Below are positions 11,157 to 23,440 of a DNA stretch of 64,000 bases, piece after piece. The notes below the pieces were generated by a model. That model was given only the letters and a program-made list of their open reading frames with translations, was not told where the DNA came from and searched no databases. A program made the position numbers and the translations under genes. The stretch is taken from positions 1,302,001 through 1,366,000 of the forward strand of contig NBAZ01000001.1 of the NCBI GenBank assembly GCA_002794735.1, in the 5' to 3' direction. Within the stretch, counting starts at the first letter, position 1, and each line of letters starts with the position of its first letter. The stretch is from Pyrrhoderma lamaoense (Eukaryota > Basidiomycota > Agaricomycetes > Hymenochaetales > Hymenochaetaceae).

Positions 11157-13404
11157 ATGCACACGTCCCCCTCTCGGCCAGAGGCTGGCTTGACTGCTCA
11201 GCCTCATGCAACTTCTGCCTCAGCTACAGGTGTTATCGCTGCTCTTGCGGCTCTTATAACCGATCCTCCTACAAAAAGAGCAGACGATGAGACATGTTCT
11301 TCCACCCCCAATGCAGTTCTTCTTAAAATACAAACAGACATTTTGATATCGGACTATAGCAACTTTTATACTACACCTATCGATCAATTTACAATGAGCT
11401 ATACCAACTTTCCTGATGGTTCTTTAGTAGCTACACCATTACTGGAAGAGGCCAAAAGAGAAGATCAACTACTTCTCTTTACTGGGATGATGCTCATGTT
11501 TTTTTCTATCAACACAATCATTTCTATTGACTACACTCGCCGTGGTCGAGTTAGATTTAAAGGCCTTTTCTACGCTCTGATACTTAGCCAGATTTTCGCT
11601 GTTGTATATTTCACACTACTTGCAATACAAATACTGGATGATAATCCTGATTGTGAAAGGTATCTACTGGCACTATCTGTCACCTGTGAAATTGTTGCTC
11701 AATCAATACTATTAGATTATCATTTGCTTCTAGTATTCTTGGAGAGCTCTCTTCTGCATTGCTGGTATGAGTTTAGGTATATTATGAGATTCTCTACTTA
11801 GGTCAAGTGTAGCTATCTGGAATACTCGGGACGAAGGCATATAAATGCTTAAATGACTCAAAAACCGTAATCATTGTAGTTGGAATATTACAAGCTGTAT
11901 CGTCTGCCCTGTCCTTTGTTGACTTAGCACGAACTAAGACGTCGTTATCCAGTGCACTGAGTGAGTGGAGTTAGTAACGATATGTATCTCTTTATTGAAT
12001 GGTCGTATAGGAGGTTGTGTCTTCACACAAACTTCACTTTTTTATCCCTTCTCTGTTGCGTTAAGGTTCGTCATCGCACTTTTCATATGTCTTTGTTGTA
12101 AGTTCCCGTCATAATACCGTGACCAAAATCAAGATCTCTAACCCCTTTCTCAAGTTATCTATGCGCTTTGGAAGTCGGCTCGACTCCCTGCTGCTCAAGG
12201 TCGGATCTCCCTAAGATTTTCCCCGGGAATCAACAGGATTTTAACAAGGACGAAAAGCACACATCATGTCAATCTAGACCCCGCGGTTGGTGGGACTATG
12301 TACCTGAGCTGCCTGGTCAACAACGGACAGATCAACCCGAGTCTCGTGCTTCGACGTGGCATCTTGTCGATGATCAAGGATTCGTCAAGAATATGCGTTA
12401 TTTAGTTGGAACGTGGTTATCCGAAGCACCAAGAACAACGGGTGTGAAACGCAAGGGGTCTGAAGCTACTTTAGTCTCTCATAAACATCCTTCGAGGCCG
12501 TCATTTGTCCATTTCAAGGAAGGAACACAAGAATCCCATCACGATTCTGTATCTAGGTCACTTTCACCTACTCCGTCAAGGACAAGAAGTTTGGGCGTGC
12601 TGACAACAAGGATGAAGCTATTTCGGGAGGTTATGCGGAATGAGGTATGTGAGATAAAGCACTGGAACCATTACAATCTTATTGATCCATTACAAAAAAA
12701 AGTTGGCACACACAGCCTTAATTACTCTATTGAATGTGATAGCAACCATTATCGCGTTAGTGGGTGCATTTGGACATCTTTCCAGTAGTTCACCTATTTA
12801 TTTCTCGGGGACATATTGTGTGTTTTAATCTTCATCCAAACATAAAATTACTTTATCTTACATGTATCTATCTTTTTTCTCAGGGGCAATTCTATCCCTG
12901 CTAGTGGTCCACAGCTTTGGGCGAGTTGTTGCCCGGCATGAACGGGAAGCATTGCTACAACATCCTTCAGCATGGGATCCTCTTTATTATGTTGAAAAGG
13001 TGACAAATGGAGAAGTTCGTCCCGGACTAACCAATGCCAGTGTTGCTTCTAATCCATGGAGGTTACGCTCACCAGTCGACCCATTATCCGTTCCTTCGGA
13101 GGAGGTTCACAACGAAGTATCAAACAACGGCCAGAATATCTCGGATAAGGGAAAAGAAAAGGCTATTATCCCACCAAACGGAAATCCGTTTGAAGACTTC
13201 GTATTTGCGGGTCCATCAGGGTCTACAAGTATGGATAAAAGTGCGCAGGCTGATATGCGTGACCAGTATGCGGCAATGGCGAATGAGAGGGAGATACCTC
13301 CTGATCAACAATCACTTTCAACACTATCTTCAGAATCAGTATCCAGATATTCTGGAACTTCCATGGCACGATCGTTATTCTATCTTGAGGGTTATCATAG
13401 ATGA
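11157..13404 (+). CDS. Seven-transmembrane protein of unknown function (frame break at 12221)
   Basis: Seven hydrophobic segments can be read across the exons: LLFTGMMLMFFSINTIISI; FYALILSQIFAVVYFTLLAI; LLALSVTCEIVAQSILL; VIIVVGILQAVSSALSFV; FSVALRFVIALFICLCFIYA; ALITLLNVIATIIALVGAFG; AILSLLVVHSFGRVV. The N-terminus is Ser/Thr-rich and probably outside; a long polar loop with GWWDYVPEL lies between segments 5 and 6, and the tail is polar with a Lys-rich patch. It looks like an orphan fungal membrane protein; receptor function is not shown. Introns near 11731-11810 and 11960-12010 are approximate. The frame of FIYALWKSARLPAAQGRISL does not continue into GWWDYVPEL; one missing base in CCCC at 12221-12224 explains it, or a 104-base intron with a poor GTCGGC donor. 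Confidence 0.7.
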
Positions 13405-13516
13405 AATTTGTACCTGTACCCCACCTTTTCGTCAATCATTTATTTTGTAGTTCTTACAATTGTACATTATATACACATCTGTATCGATTGCATCACACAA
13501 GATGTGACGCAAAACA

Positions 13517-14485
13517 CTATAAGCCAGGGATACTTTTTAAAAATGTTGTAAGATCAGATTGACAAGAAAGTTTTTGATCAGATTTTGAGAATACAGAGTT
13601 GAACGCTTCGGAAGCTTCTTCGCTCTGAGTGTTAACATAGTCAGCATTGAGATTACAGCATGTACACGAAAAGTTACCTCTCCGTCACAGTACGTATACT
13701 CTTGCCAAGGTTCATCCTCTTCTTCACGTAATGCTTGTAACATTTCTCGTCGGATAACAGACATCCCACCAGAAAGTGACTGAGAATTCATTCCCTTGTC
13801 GTCTGTTTTCCTTACAGATACAGTAACTTCTTTGGTTTCTCCTACTACCTTTAGTTCCTTCTTGACTAACGAAGGTGGATTCGGGTCATCGGGATCTGGC
13901 GGAGGTCCATCATCATCATCCGAATCTTCTTCTCCATTTGGTTTTCGGCGTGCTTTACGGTGAAAGACATCCATGTATGAGAGAGTTGGACGAAATTGAT
14001 GAGTTTGAGAAATTGGGTGAAGATGCAACTGTCCTTCCCACTAAAGTCTCAATATTTTAGTTCATACTTTACTTCTAGTCTAGCTTACCATCTCGTACAA
14101 TTCCCAGCATATATGCACCTTTACTGGGAACTTGTTCACTTCTCATTCGTACTTCAGTGAGCCGGGGGTCCACATTTGAATCTTTTTCTTGCTTTGAAAT
14201 CATGTCTTTTTCTGCATCGTCTACAATACGTGCCTGGCCCAGTTCTTGCGCACGTTCTTTGTTCCAGACTTCCGGCCGAGTGTCTACTGGGACATGTACC
14301 TCCAGCCGTGCCGATTTCTGTTTTAAACGAGCGCGGATTTTTTTCCCGCTCTGAGCAGCTGATGGAGGCACCTGAAGCGGTCTGGTGAGCAATGGAAATT
14401 GATGTAGATGAACATTTGGTGAGAGAGAAGTTGAGAGATGTATAGGAAGCACAGAGACGACGGGGTCGTCTTCAGGACGAGACAT
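13517..14485 (-). CDS. RPC37: RNA polymerase III subunit Rpc37 / RPC5
   Basis: Exons 14485-14089, 14033-13678 and 13624-13517 join to 286 residues, close to yeast Rpc37. Family features: start DDPVVSVLPIHLSTSL, a strand of the dimer barrel (LHQFPLLTRP), GIVRDGQLHLHPISQTHQFRPTLSYMD spanning the first junction, and the conserved end FLKSIPGL. Rpc37 pairs with Rpc53 in Pol III and works in termination and reinitiation at tRNA and 5S genes. An acidic run with Pro/Asp repeats (near residue 165) follows the dimer domain. It is divergent from the Rab5 gene; start codons are 163 bases apart. Confidence 0.92.
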
Positions 14486-14647
14486 GGCGAATTAAAACTA
14501 AAAAAAAAGAACCTGAATCTACGCAGATGCCATCTTTGGACAGTGCGGTCATCGCGACACGCCTTGTGCTTCTACCACCACATCATATCCGCCCAGTTCA
14601 GCAGGCATCCTCCGTTAGTTACTTATTCCATATAATAACACCCCACA

Positions 14648-15741
14648 ATGTCAGAAGCCGCATCTGGACCTTCAGACAAGTCGGTACAAGTCAAACTTGT
14701 CCTCTTAGGTCTGTTTGCCTTTCGTTTGCAATTATGTTATCATACTATCGAATGTCACAATATACTCCTTCTTCTATCGAGCTAACAATTACCTTTCTCT
14801 TTTGATGCTTGAATCTCACACCTTTTTCTATCTATAGGCGAGGCCGCAGTTGGAAAGTCTTCAGTTGTCCTTCGCTTCGTATGTTGATTAACCGTGTTTA
14901 CAAGGCTATTCGCCCTTACCTTGATATCTTTCTTTTCAGGTTTCCAACGAATTTCAGGCAAACAAAGAACCGACTATTGGAGCTGCTTTCTTGACTCAAA
15001 AATGTCGACTCGAAGACCGTGTTTTACGATATGAAATTTGGGATACGGCTGGACAGGAACGTTTCCATTCCCTTGCCGTAAGTCAACGCTGGTTTAACTG
15101 ACTGTGCATCAATTATCGTGTTTACTGAAACAATGTGCAATAAATATAATAGCCTATGTATTACCGTAATGCCCAGGCTGCTGTTGTTGTTTACGACGTG
15201 ACTAAGCTAGCCAGTCTTGAAAAGGCCAAGTCGTGGGTAAAGGAGCTTCAACGTCAAGCAAATCCTAATATTGTCATTGCCTTGGTTGGGAACAAAGTTG
15301 ATCTTGTCAAGCCTTCATCAGTGTCTGGAGCTTCGGGCTTATCTGATGCAGAGGACGAACCTGACGATGCAACTGCGACACCAGGAGAGGCTGATGCTGC
15401 GGAGACTTCAACCCCACGCCAGGTCCCAACAGACGTAGCTGAGGCTTACGCAACTGAAGCTGGCCTACTGTTCTTCGAAACCAGTGCAAAAACAGGTGAA
15501 GGAATCGTAGAACTCTTCACGGAGATTGGTTCGTAATTTTCACTTTGATTTTCTTAAATGAGAAACATTTGTAAACTTGGCCCTCATTCAAACAGCCAAG
15601 AAGATCCCTATTGAGCATATATTGGCCTCAACACGTGGCAGTGGGAGAAACAATGGTGCAAGTGGTCGGGCAGGTATGACTCAACAAGGCGTAAACTTGG
15701 AAGAGAACACATCACAAGGCAAAAATGCCTGTAATTGTTGA
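14648..15741 (+). CDS. YPT5: Rab5-family small GTPase (Ypt5/Vps21)
   Basis: Five exons (14648-14708, 14838-14878, 14940-15077, 15153-15528, 15596-15741) encode 253 residues. All G boxes are present: G1 GEAAVGKSS, switch [18 protein letters not shown]3 [19 protein letters not shown]4 GNKVDL, G5 ETSAKTG. The protein ends CNC, a double-Cys prenylation motif. Switch I with TIGAAF is typical of Rab5, which controls early-endosome fusion. A 40-residue acidic and Ser/Thr/Ala-rich insert sits right after GNKVDL, so the protein is longer than animal Rab5; such inserts occur in fungal Rab5 paralogues. Confidence 0.95.
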
Positions 15742-15978
15742 TTATTTTCATACTAATTGGCCCCTTTCCCACCTGTTCTGATATGACAATTCACGACATC
15801 ATCCTTATTTCTTCCCTATTCTTTTGATATCAATATAGTTTCGGGAGGTAGTTTCCCGCTTGTATTCTCTTTTCATTTACTCCAATTCATGCTTTCGTGC
15901 TGAGGATAGAATGTTACTACAGGGTTTCTCAGATATATTCACTGCAATAATTTACTAAACAAACATAAGGTCAAAGGA

Positions 15979-18194
15979 TCAACGGGTGGTACTATTGGCT
16001 GATGGCATCAAATCAACATATGGTGGAGGTCTAGTAGTATGTTCTGTGTCTCCTGGTGACGATGTATTCAAATAAGGTGGCGGAGCGTGAGAGGGTGAGA
16101 TACCAGATGTTACCTCAGGGATGCTCGGTCCCTGATTAGACATGTTCAAAGTGATAGGGGGGTCTGTTGTCAGGGGCACTGGACGAAGCGCCGGGGAACT
16201 AGAATGGAGCGCCAATGAGCCTGGAGACGACACCCTAGTACGAAAGTCCGTGTTGAGAATGTCTGGAGGCGGATCTGGGTCACTAGAATGAAACTCTGAA
16301 TCAATTGAGGGTGGTGGATCTGACGGGTCATCCATTGGAGGAGGAGGGGGAGGAAGCAATTCATCCTCTCGCCTTTGTCTTTCCTCATGCTCCTCAAGTA
16401 CAAGACTTAATGCATCAATAGCTCGTCCAGGCTGATTGACAAGTCCTGCGAGCTCAGTCACATTTGCGTCTTCCTGAACCCTCTCTAAGGGCGGAGGGGG
16501 CATTGCCATCTGAATGATATCATCCGAATGCCCATCATATCTTTCCGACGCGGGAAATCCAAAGAGAACGCCTTCACCCTCAATCCCTAAACACCGACTT
16601 GAGTGCACAGAAATATTGTCAGGAGAATGTTCCTCCGAGGGTATAATGATCTCTGATTCTGACTCAAGAAAGGTTGGAAGCCGTGAAGAGGATGCTTCTC
16701 CAAAAGAAAAGGGAGGTGGTGCCTCTTCAAAAGGGGGCGGTGCACCATTTGGGAGAGCACTGGGCCCTGCTTGGTTCTCATAAGTCTCTACAGTATATAT
16801 GTCTGAATCTTCTCTCCTCACAGTCTTTGTGGGAGGTTTATCGTGTTTCTTTCTATATGCAGAGTCGAGCGAAGGATCTATCTCGGGGAGTGGAGCCGAA
16901 GGTGGTAAAATTGTTACGGGTATTGCAACCGAAAATGTTCGTTCAGAATGAGTAGAAGCATGGAAGAATGTGACTTTAATCTGTACTTGGAATTCAACTG
17001 AGCATAAAACCGTTGATTGAGAGATACTCGCACACTGGGTATTGTCATCATCAGCAAAGTTGTTCTCTAGGTCCGGGAGTCGAGAAGTAAGCTCATCAGG
17101 AGAGTTTCTGAAAGACGATCCATGGAGAATAAGCCTTAGCTTCACAGATCGTGTTGTATGAAATCTGCACGAACTTCCGGAACGTGCCATTATTACTTCT
17201 TGAGGAAGTATTCCTGAACGAATGAACTGCGGATTTGTTGAAGACAACATACTAATATATGAATCCATTGAGAATTCAGCACTTGGAGGTAGTCCTGCGC
17301 TTGACAAAGAATCCGAACTGTCTGATTCGGAAACAGAATCAGAGTCTTCCGTGTCATTAGACTCCAGAGTATCTGAAGGACTACGTGTTCCTTGATCATG
17401 GACCTTAACTATTCGAACGAGCTCCGCTTTTACACTGCGCAAAGTAAATCCATGAATCAAGATAACATTCCGATCGGGGGTGGAATAGTCACATAGATAG
17501 GGATGGCTTCATCTAGTTTATATGTAGTTCTAGGAACTTCAATATTCACTGGAGTCGGGTTGTTTAAAGAGACAGAATAAGGAGAAATGCCACAAATCAA
17601 TCCATGCGAGGTGAACCTTTTCGTATGAACTTCAATACTACGAGTTAACAGAGGCTGAGAGGGATCATCAGAAGTAATTGTGGCTGTTAATATGTGCGAG
17701 ATCTGGACATGGCCAATGTGTATACATTGCGGGGTATCTTCTGTTAGCGGGATGGAGAACGGGACAGAAGAAGAGGTTGTTGGTATGTTTGAGTCTGAGG
17801 GTGTACATCGGGTGTACAGATTGATATTGCATGAGCTCAATTCTATTCGACGGTTTCCATCTGACTCTATAGAGTATAAAGTAACGGAACTATTTTACAA
17901 CAGTATGAATCAGATATACTTCAACAATCACATAAGGACGTACAGGCTTTTCCATTCACTGACAGGGATACCTTTGATCTGAACTTCGCCTTCAATAGCT
18001 GCGCGTTCTCCGTTGACACCAAGATAGCCCTTTTGAAACTGTGTTGCATTTGGAGCCGTAGTGATGAGTAGCTGAGCTTCTGAAGAGACAGTCTCCGGGG
18101 CACCAACTCTCTGTGCTGGGGTACCTTCTGATCTAAATAACTCATTCAAAGCATCTTGATCATATGTCGGTGGCGGGACTAAGGGTATAGACAT
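15979..18194 (-). CDS. Alpha-arrestin (Rsp5 adaptor type) with PY motifs; frame break at 17476-17480
   Basis: Exon 18194-17944, a 54-base intron, then one long exon to 15979. Arrestin-N strand pattern: GEVQIKGIPVSEWKSLSVTL, then ELSSCNINLY. Arrestin-C features follow: LTATITSDDPSQPLL and ISPYSVSLNNPTPVNIEVPR; the segment FTLRSVKAELVRIVKVHDQ is also family-like. PY motifs for WW domains of Rsp5/Nedd4 ligases are visible: PPTY near residue 8, and two PPPY motifs close to the C-terminus. The tail is long, acidic, and Pro/Ser-rich. The frame is broken at a C5 run (plus-strand G 17476-17480): adding one base gives PPPDRNVILIHGF in place of PPPIGMLS-stop, and a 720-residue total. Function (endocytic sorting of transporters) is by family. 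Confidence 0.85.
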
Positions 18195-18859
18195 AGTGCA
18201 TGTAATAGTAATTGAGAGAGTGTGCCTACGAGCGCATAGAGCCCAACTCCGATTGATCGACATTCATGTCGGGAGATGCATAGCCTTCAAATCCTTTGAC
18301 CACGTCACTTGTCTTTGTTAAGTCTAGTTTTGATGGCTTGGACTATTGTAGAAGAACGGTTGGTTTGATGAATCTAGACGCTTTATGGTTTATTCATCAT
18401 CATTCTTAAAAAATTGATAGTTTCTCGCAAGGAAAATTAAAGTGGTATTTTAGTGGGAAATCACCGGAAATGACTGCTTCTTTCGTATTGGTCATTGGAC
18501 ACAGCGGAGAAATATAATTATTCATGATTGTTGACTTCTCCAAACAACTTCTGATATTTCGATGTCCGTGAAACAACAGATGTCGAAAAGGAAAGAAAAA
18601 AGAAAGAAAAAACGAGTTTGATTCGAGACATAGAATAAGGACAGAAAATCATGTAGTAGTAGCTCGCTTTTACTCTATTTGGGAAGAGCACGCTCTTACA
18701 CATCGCCACCAAGCACACTCACTGACAACGCCAACGCACTCCGACAACGGTGAGCACGACTCACTCACACAGTAAAAACAGCAAACCGTCTGTTGTCTTA
18801 CGCTGTCACTGGTCATTGAGAAAGTGTACAAGGGCGTTACACATACTTAGTGTTATAAG
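18195..18859. promoter_or_regulatory. Divergent intergenic region, arrestin / SWI1
   Basis: Roughly 660 bases without a gene. It contains an A-rich block near 18590-18610 and several CAC-rich stretches near 18700-18780, but no recognisable RNA gene or element. It must hold the promoters of both genes. Confidence 0.4.
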
Positions 18860-21638
18860 ATGAATAGGTGTGACATGCCTTTGTGATCTTTGTTGTTGTG
18901 TATATTCTCCGCTCAACAGCTTTCTCTGAACAGCAATCAACACACTCTGTCGGCTTCATCATCTTACCCACACGCCCCCGCCCAAGATACGCTTTTTAAC
19001 GGGCTTGATCCGTCTTCATCCAAGCAGCTCGCCGCCATCAACGCGACCGCCAACGCGAGACGCGCCCACGCCCACGCACTTCAGATGGCAGGCGGATCCT
19101 CGGCTAACGTTCTCGGAGTAATGCCTTCGCGTGCGCCTGACCAGTCCTTTCCACCCAATATCAACCAGCAGCTATTTTCTACTCCTGGCATGTCCTCTCC
19201 CATGCAACAGGGTATGGCCACGCAGAGCATGCATCAGAATATGATATTGCAGCGTCAACAGCAGGCGCAAGTCATACAAAGAGCACGTAAACAGAGCTTT
19301 TTTCAGGGCCTACATAAAGTTATGGTGCAGAATGGCTCTCCACTTCCTCCGACAATCATTGGTTTCGATTATCCGTTCGACCCTTCAGCACAATCACCTT
19401 GGGCAGACCTTGAACCTGCATCTGAGCCTGGAGGAGTAAAACTTGCTGGAAGAGATGTCGATCTCTATAGACTTTGGGGTCATATCTACACGATGGGTGG
19501 TGCCGGAAAAGTCCAGCAGCAGGGCACATGGCCAAACTTGCTCGCTCCTTTCGGTCTGCCTGACCAGCTTCCTCATCCCCAAGAAAATGGTAATACATCA
19601 ACAGCAGTCGCCCTAGCACAACTTTATATGAGAATATTTGGTGCCTTTGATGAACAGTACCTCAAAGGGTCTCAGTCAAAAGCGCAGCTTCCTTCTGCCG
19701 GTGTAACGAATACCTCTACTCAATCTCCCCGGGTTCCTCGGGAAATCCGGTTCAGACTCAAGTTCAGCCACCTTTAGCTACTGATTCGACAAACCTTCCG
19801 AATACGCCGTTTACTTCCGGTAATGTAGATCCTGAGGTCGATGCAGATGCACGGAAAAGGAAGCTTGATGAAAGTGAAGAAATGCATGGAAAACGGAGAA
19901 AAACTATTGGTGTGTTTCACTCATATCCTAAGCAGACAAAGAAGGTCGCTAACCTAATCTATCACCAGATCAAGAATCGTCTGAGGCTCCGGTAATTTGC
20001 ATCACCCTGACAGCAAGGTATAAATACTGACGGATAGTCTTCCTTCTAGCATGTCGGTTCTGACTCCGTGCCTCCATCACAAATGGCGCCCCCTACCTCG
20101 TCGAGTGCGCGTGTCAAGTCTCGAAGGAGAATAGAATATGTTCCTCTTGCACGTGAGGTTGACACATCCGGTGGTCGAGATATCAATGTTATTCAAAACG
20201 AGTTGTTAAAATTATCTCGAGGTCAACAATTACGAGACATCAACGATTGGGGTAAGGTGTATGTCGATGCGCTGACTATGTCGATTCGTTCGCGGATATC
20301 AACCGAGTTGTCTTATGGACTAACTACTCTTATCATTCTTTCGACAATGCGGAGCGCAACGCCAGATTCTGGATTCATGATTGGAAATTGCGAGGAGTTA
20401 CTGAGCGAAGTGCTTGATCTTCTTGAAGAACTTTCATTCCCGGACGACGTTGATTCTAGCATTCGGTCCGAGAGTACCGAAGTAATAACCAATCGTCAAC
20501 TCATTAGTCTAGCGTATGATGGAATTGCTAGTCCATTTGCTGGAGAAGGAAGGTTTCAAGGAGAATATGACCCTTCAGTTCCTGGACCAACGCAGCGTCG
20601 GGCAGATATCATACGTCTCATACTTAACATACTGCGCAATCTGAGCGCAGTCACGGATAACCAAGCATTTATGGCACAACATCCTATGACTATCGATCTT
20701 CTGCTTCGTTTGACGCAATTGCAAATACATGAAGGGAAGTTACCTCAGCCAGCTTCGGATGCATTGTCGCTTCCGGACTTAATATTAATTAGGAAAGATG
20801 TTTTAAGCATTCTCGTCAACTTAGCTGGTGCCATTTCTTTGTCCCCTCCCTCGAATTCTACTACTGGCTCGTCACCCACCTTAGAACACTATACTTCTAG
20901 TCACCGAGCTGAACTCGTCTTTAATCTTGTTGCATCTTACCTAATCGATCCATTTGAAGCGGTCAGTCCATTTACCTGGGTTGTCCAAAGTGGAAGCAAC
21001 GTGACACCTTCTATTCGAGTACCGCTATTACCCGATGCTGCTCTGGAAGTATTCACACGTATCAGTCAGCCGGATTCGAATCGTAAAGTATTCTCATCTT
21101 CAATCCCTCAAACTCAATTATGGGTACTGTTCGAGGCATTGGTTCACCGATTGCCAATCTCAGAGCATGACTTTAAATTGATTACGCGGGATGAATGGGT
21201 CAGCTATCTCGAGAAACTTGTGTTGGGTCTATATTCACTGGCTTTCATAATGCCACCAGAACTCAAGAAGCGTGTGAAGGAAGACCGTACCCTCGGATTT
21301 GCTAAAGTCATGATGCGTTTCATCAAACGTACGATGAGTGGAGGGCCGTCGATGGCGGAGATGCGTGCTGTTTTCGGGTTCTGCTCCCGACGAGCTATCG
21401 AGACTATGAAGATTATTGATGATGGAGCGAACTCATTTGATTCTTCACAACCAAGCATGCCAACCCTATCCTTTGGGTTGGTTATGGTGAGATCGGTGAT
21501 AAAAAGGTCGAGAAGGGTTTTGGTTTGTTAGGTGGTCATGGCGACGATTTGTTGTTGACCGTTATGCTTCAAAAAGAGATGGACGAAGTCATGTTTTCTG
21601 AGCTGGAATCCCTTGCCCGTGTTGAAATTGTCTATTGA
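18860..21638 (+). CDS. SWI1: Swi1-like ARID subunit of the SWI/SNF complex; two frame breaks
   Basis: An 8-base first coding exon (18860-18867) joins 18934-19909, 19969-19991 and 20050-21638. The N-terminus is low-complexity with Ala/Gln/Met. The ARID DNA-binding domain covers KQSFFQGLHKVMVQNGSPLPP, GRDVDLYRLWGHIYTMGGAGKV and NLLAPFGLP, plus a helix LAQLYMRIFGAFDEQYL. A basic stretch RKRKLDESEE and a long helical C-terminal half (armadillo-like, as in yeast Swi1) follow. Two breaks: C4 at 19727-19730 and G3 at 21475-21477. With one base added at each, the four exons total 866 codons including stop, and the C-terminus reads through GDKKVEKGFGLLGG to a stop at 21638. Swi1 is a core subunit of the chromatin remodeller. 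Confidence 0.85.
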
Positions 21639-21823
21639 TTTTCGGTTTTTTTTTCTATCACTATTACCTAATGAGTTGTTGTCTGTATTTTATGACTATG
21701 TTTTATTGCTATCGATACTGTAAATCTCAAACTCAAAAATTTATTATACTTCATAAATTAGCTTGCAAGTAAAGGCGTGAATTCGCGACGACTTATGTAA
21801 AAGATTCGCGTACTAAAATGATT

Positions 21824-22533
21824 TCACGACAAGTACCATAGTAACAAATATGCACCCACAAGTGCCAGTAGCACCTTTACCTGTGGTGTTAAGTTAATGA
21901 GACCTCCTGTACCAACTTCTGCTACCGATGATCCACCGAGTGTTTGTCCTTTTCCAGAGAATGCTACAGTCTTACCAGATCCCTTGGAGCCAGATGCATA
22001 TTTCGCAACGGCTGTCTTCAAGTTTCTAGAAGTTATTAGATCCTAAGCATGGAGTATCCCCACAGAAGAACAGCCTCGACATACGATGCATTAGCGCCCA
22101 TTACTCTCTCTAATTCTTCCGATCCTTTTAAGAAGACAAAAGTCGGCCTTTAAAATAATTAGTCATGTTAGTCTCGGTGTAGTCAAGAATGGAATTCACA
22201 TTGCGGTAACTTGATATTTTTGTGCTACGGATGAGACGGCATCAACGTCGCATTTTAAAAAGTTCATATTCGGATATTCTTGTGCTAGTTTCTCGAATAT
22301 AGGTGCAATCATTTTGCAGGGACCACACCTAATCATATAGTACATTCGATTTCGAAGGCTCTTAACGATTAACATTGATATTTTTTTCTTACCATGTGGC
22401 GTGAAAGTCAATAACCTACCACTGACATATTAGCAGACGTATCTAAGTAATACTACTGATAACTTACAGTGACTGTATCACTTGAAAGAAAGGTGCTTAA
22501 TTCGCTTTCGGAGGAGAGATGTTTTACAGACAT
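21824..22533 (-). CDS. Thioredoxin-domain protein with C-terminal membrane anchor
   Basis: Starts MSVKHLSSESELSTFL. The active site WCGPCK is formed by splicing a 23-base exon (22415-22393) to the next (22328-22200); the cis-Pro loop TAMPTFVFLKG is also split by an intron. The last exon has a Gly/Ser-rich linker and ends in a single hydrophobic helix (VKVLLALVGAYLLLWYLS), so the protein should be tail-anchored with its redox domain in the cytosol. This differs from ordinary cytosolic thioredoxin and from TXNL1, which has a PITH domain here absent. The last intron appears to be only 38 bases (GTGGGG...TTCTAG); this junction is less certain. Confidence 0.82.
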
Positions 22534-22824
22534 GATGGATGAAACTCAGAGCTAGTGATTCACAGACGCCACGTTAAGGGTGATTTAAGATCAATATCAC
22601 ACGTGATAGGTACCAACTGTGGCTTCAGTACATAATCTATAACAACTTTGCTTTCAACATTTTCCTTAGTCTTACAAGAGTTCTTAAACATTGCTCCCCT
22701 CCGTATTCATATAACCATTCCAATGTACAATAAAAAATCTGTATGTAATTTATTCTCCGCCAAGTTGATAGACGCTTATCGATGTCCAAATCAATATGTG
22801 ACATGAACAAGATCACCAAGCATG

Positions 22825-23440
22825 TTATGCACTTGAGAATTCTTCAAAATAGCGTAGGTCTGGGGGCTATATATCTCTCAGTTGCTAACATATGTATACC
22901 ACAAGAGACTAATCCTTCTTACCCCTTGGAGAACATCTGGAATAGCCTTGGCTAAATTTTTGAATTCCTGGCTCTCGAAGTGTCTGTTAATGTAAAGGGG
23001 GTACTTGCATGTCAATTAGTGACAGGAATCCATTCTTGGTAACTCTTACTGGGAAACAGCACTCTTGTCCACATATCTAAGGGAAAGCTTTAATGATCTA
23101 ATTACTATATATGGTAAAAGACTTACTGCTCGAAAACGGTGAATGCTTCACCGGATCTATAAAGTGCAAGTATATTTGGCGGTTTTGTCAGATATGCGAT
23201 TAAAATGGCGCTTAAACTCGTACAAACCGTACAGTCCGGAAAGTAAGGCATCCCGGTTCTTTGGGAGAATTGGCGAAGGCATGTATAGCGGTTAAAAGAC
23301 TCTGCACTTCGTCGCCTTTCCCTGGTTTCGCTAGTAGCTTTTCCACCACATGTCAAGACCTTCTACATTAATAGGAAAGCCTTACCCACCGAAGCAACTA
23401 GAATGACTTGACCTGTGAGATGATCATAGGTGGTACTCAT
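22825..23440 (-). CDS. ABM-domain (antibiotic biosynthesis monooxygenase-like) protein, copy 2
   Basis: Six tiny exons (23440-23386, 23330-23228, 23156-23127, 23076-23050, 22983-22923, 22866-22825) give 105 residues with all phases matching. Dimeric alpha/beta barrel ABM fold: VILVASVAKPGKGDEVQSLL, EPGCLTFRTVRSG, FTVFEQYVDKSAVSQHFES, and the end YFEEFSS. Members are small cofactor-free monooxygenases or of unknown role. It is a neighbour and clear paralogue of the next gene. It has one extra intron (after FRTVR, donor GTTTGT) that copy 1 lacks. Confidence 0.85.

Noticed and set aside
12168..12788. 206-residue ORF as a gene of its own
   Set aside because: It has no suitable ATG; its middle part is the cytosolic loop of the 7-TM protein and both ends run into introns.
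16514..16955. Plus-strand ORFs over the arrestin tail
   Set aside because: Antisense of a low-complexity acidic Pro-rich region.
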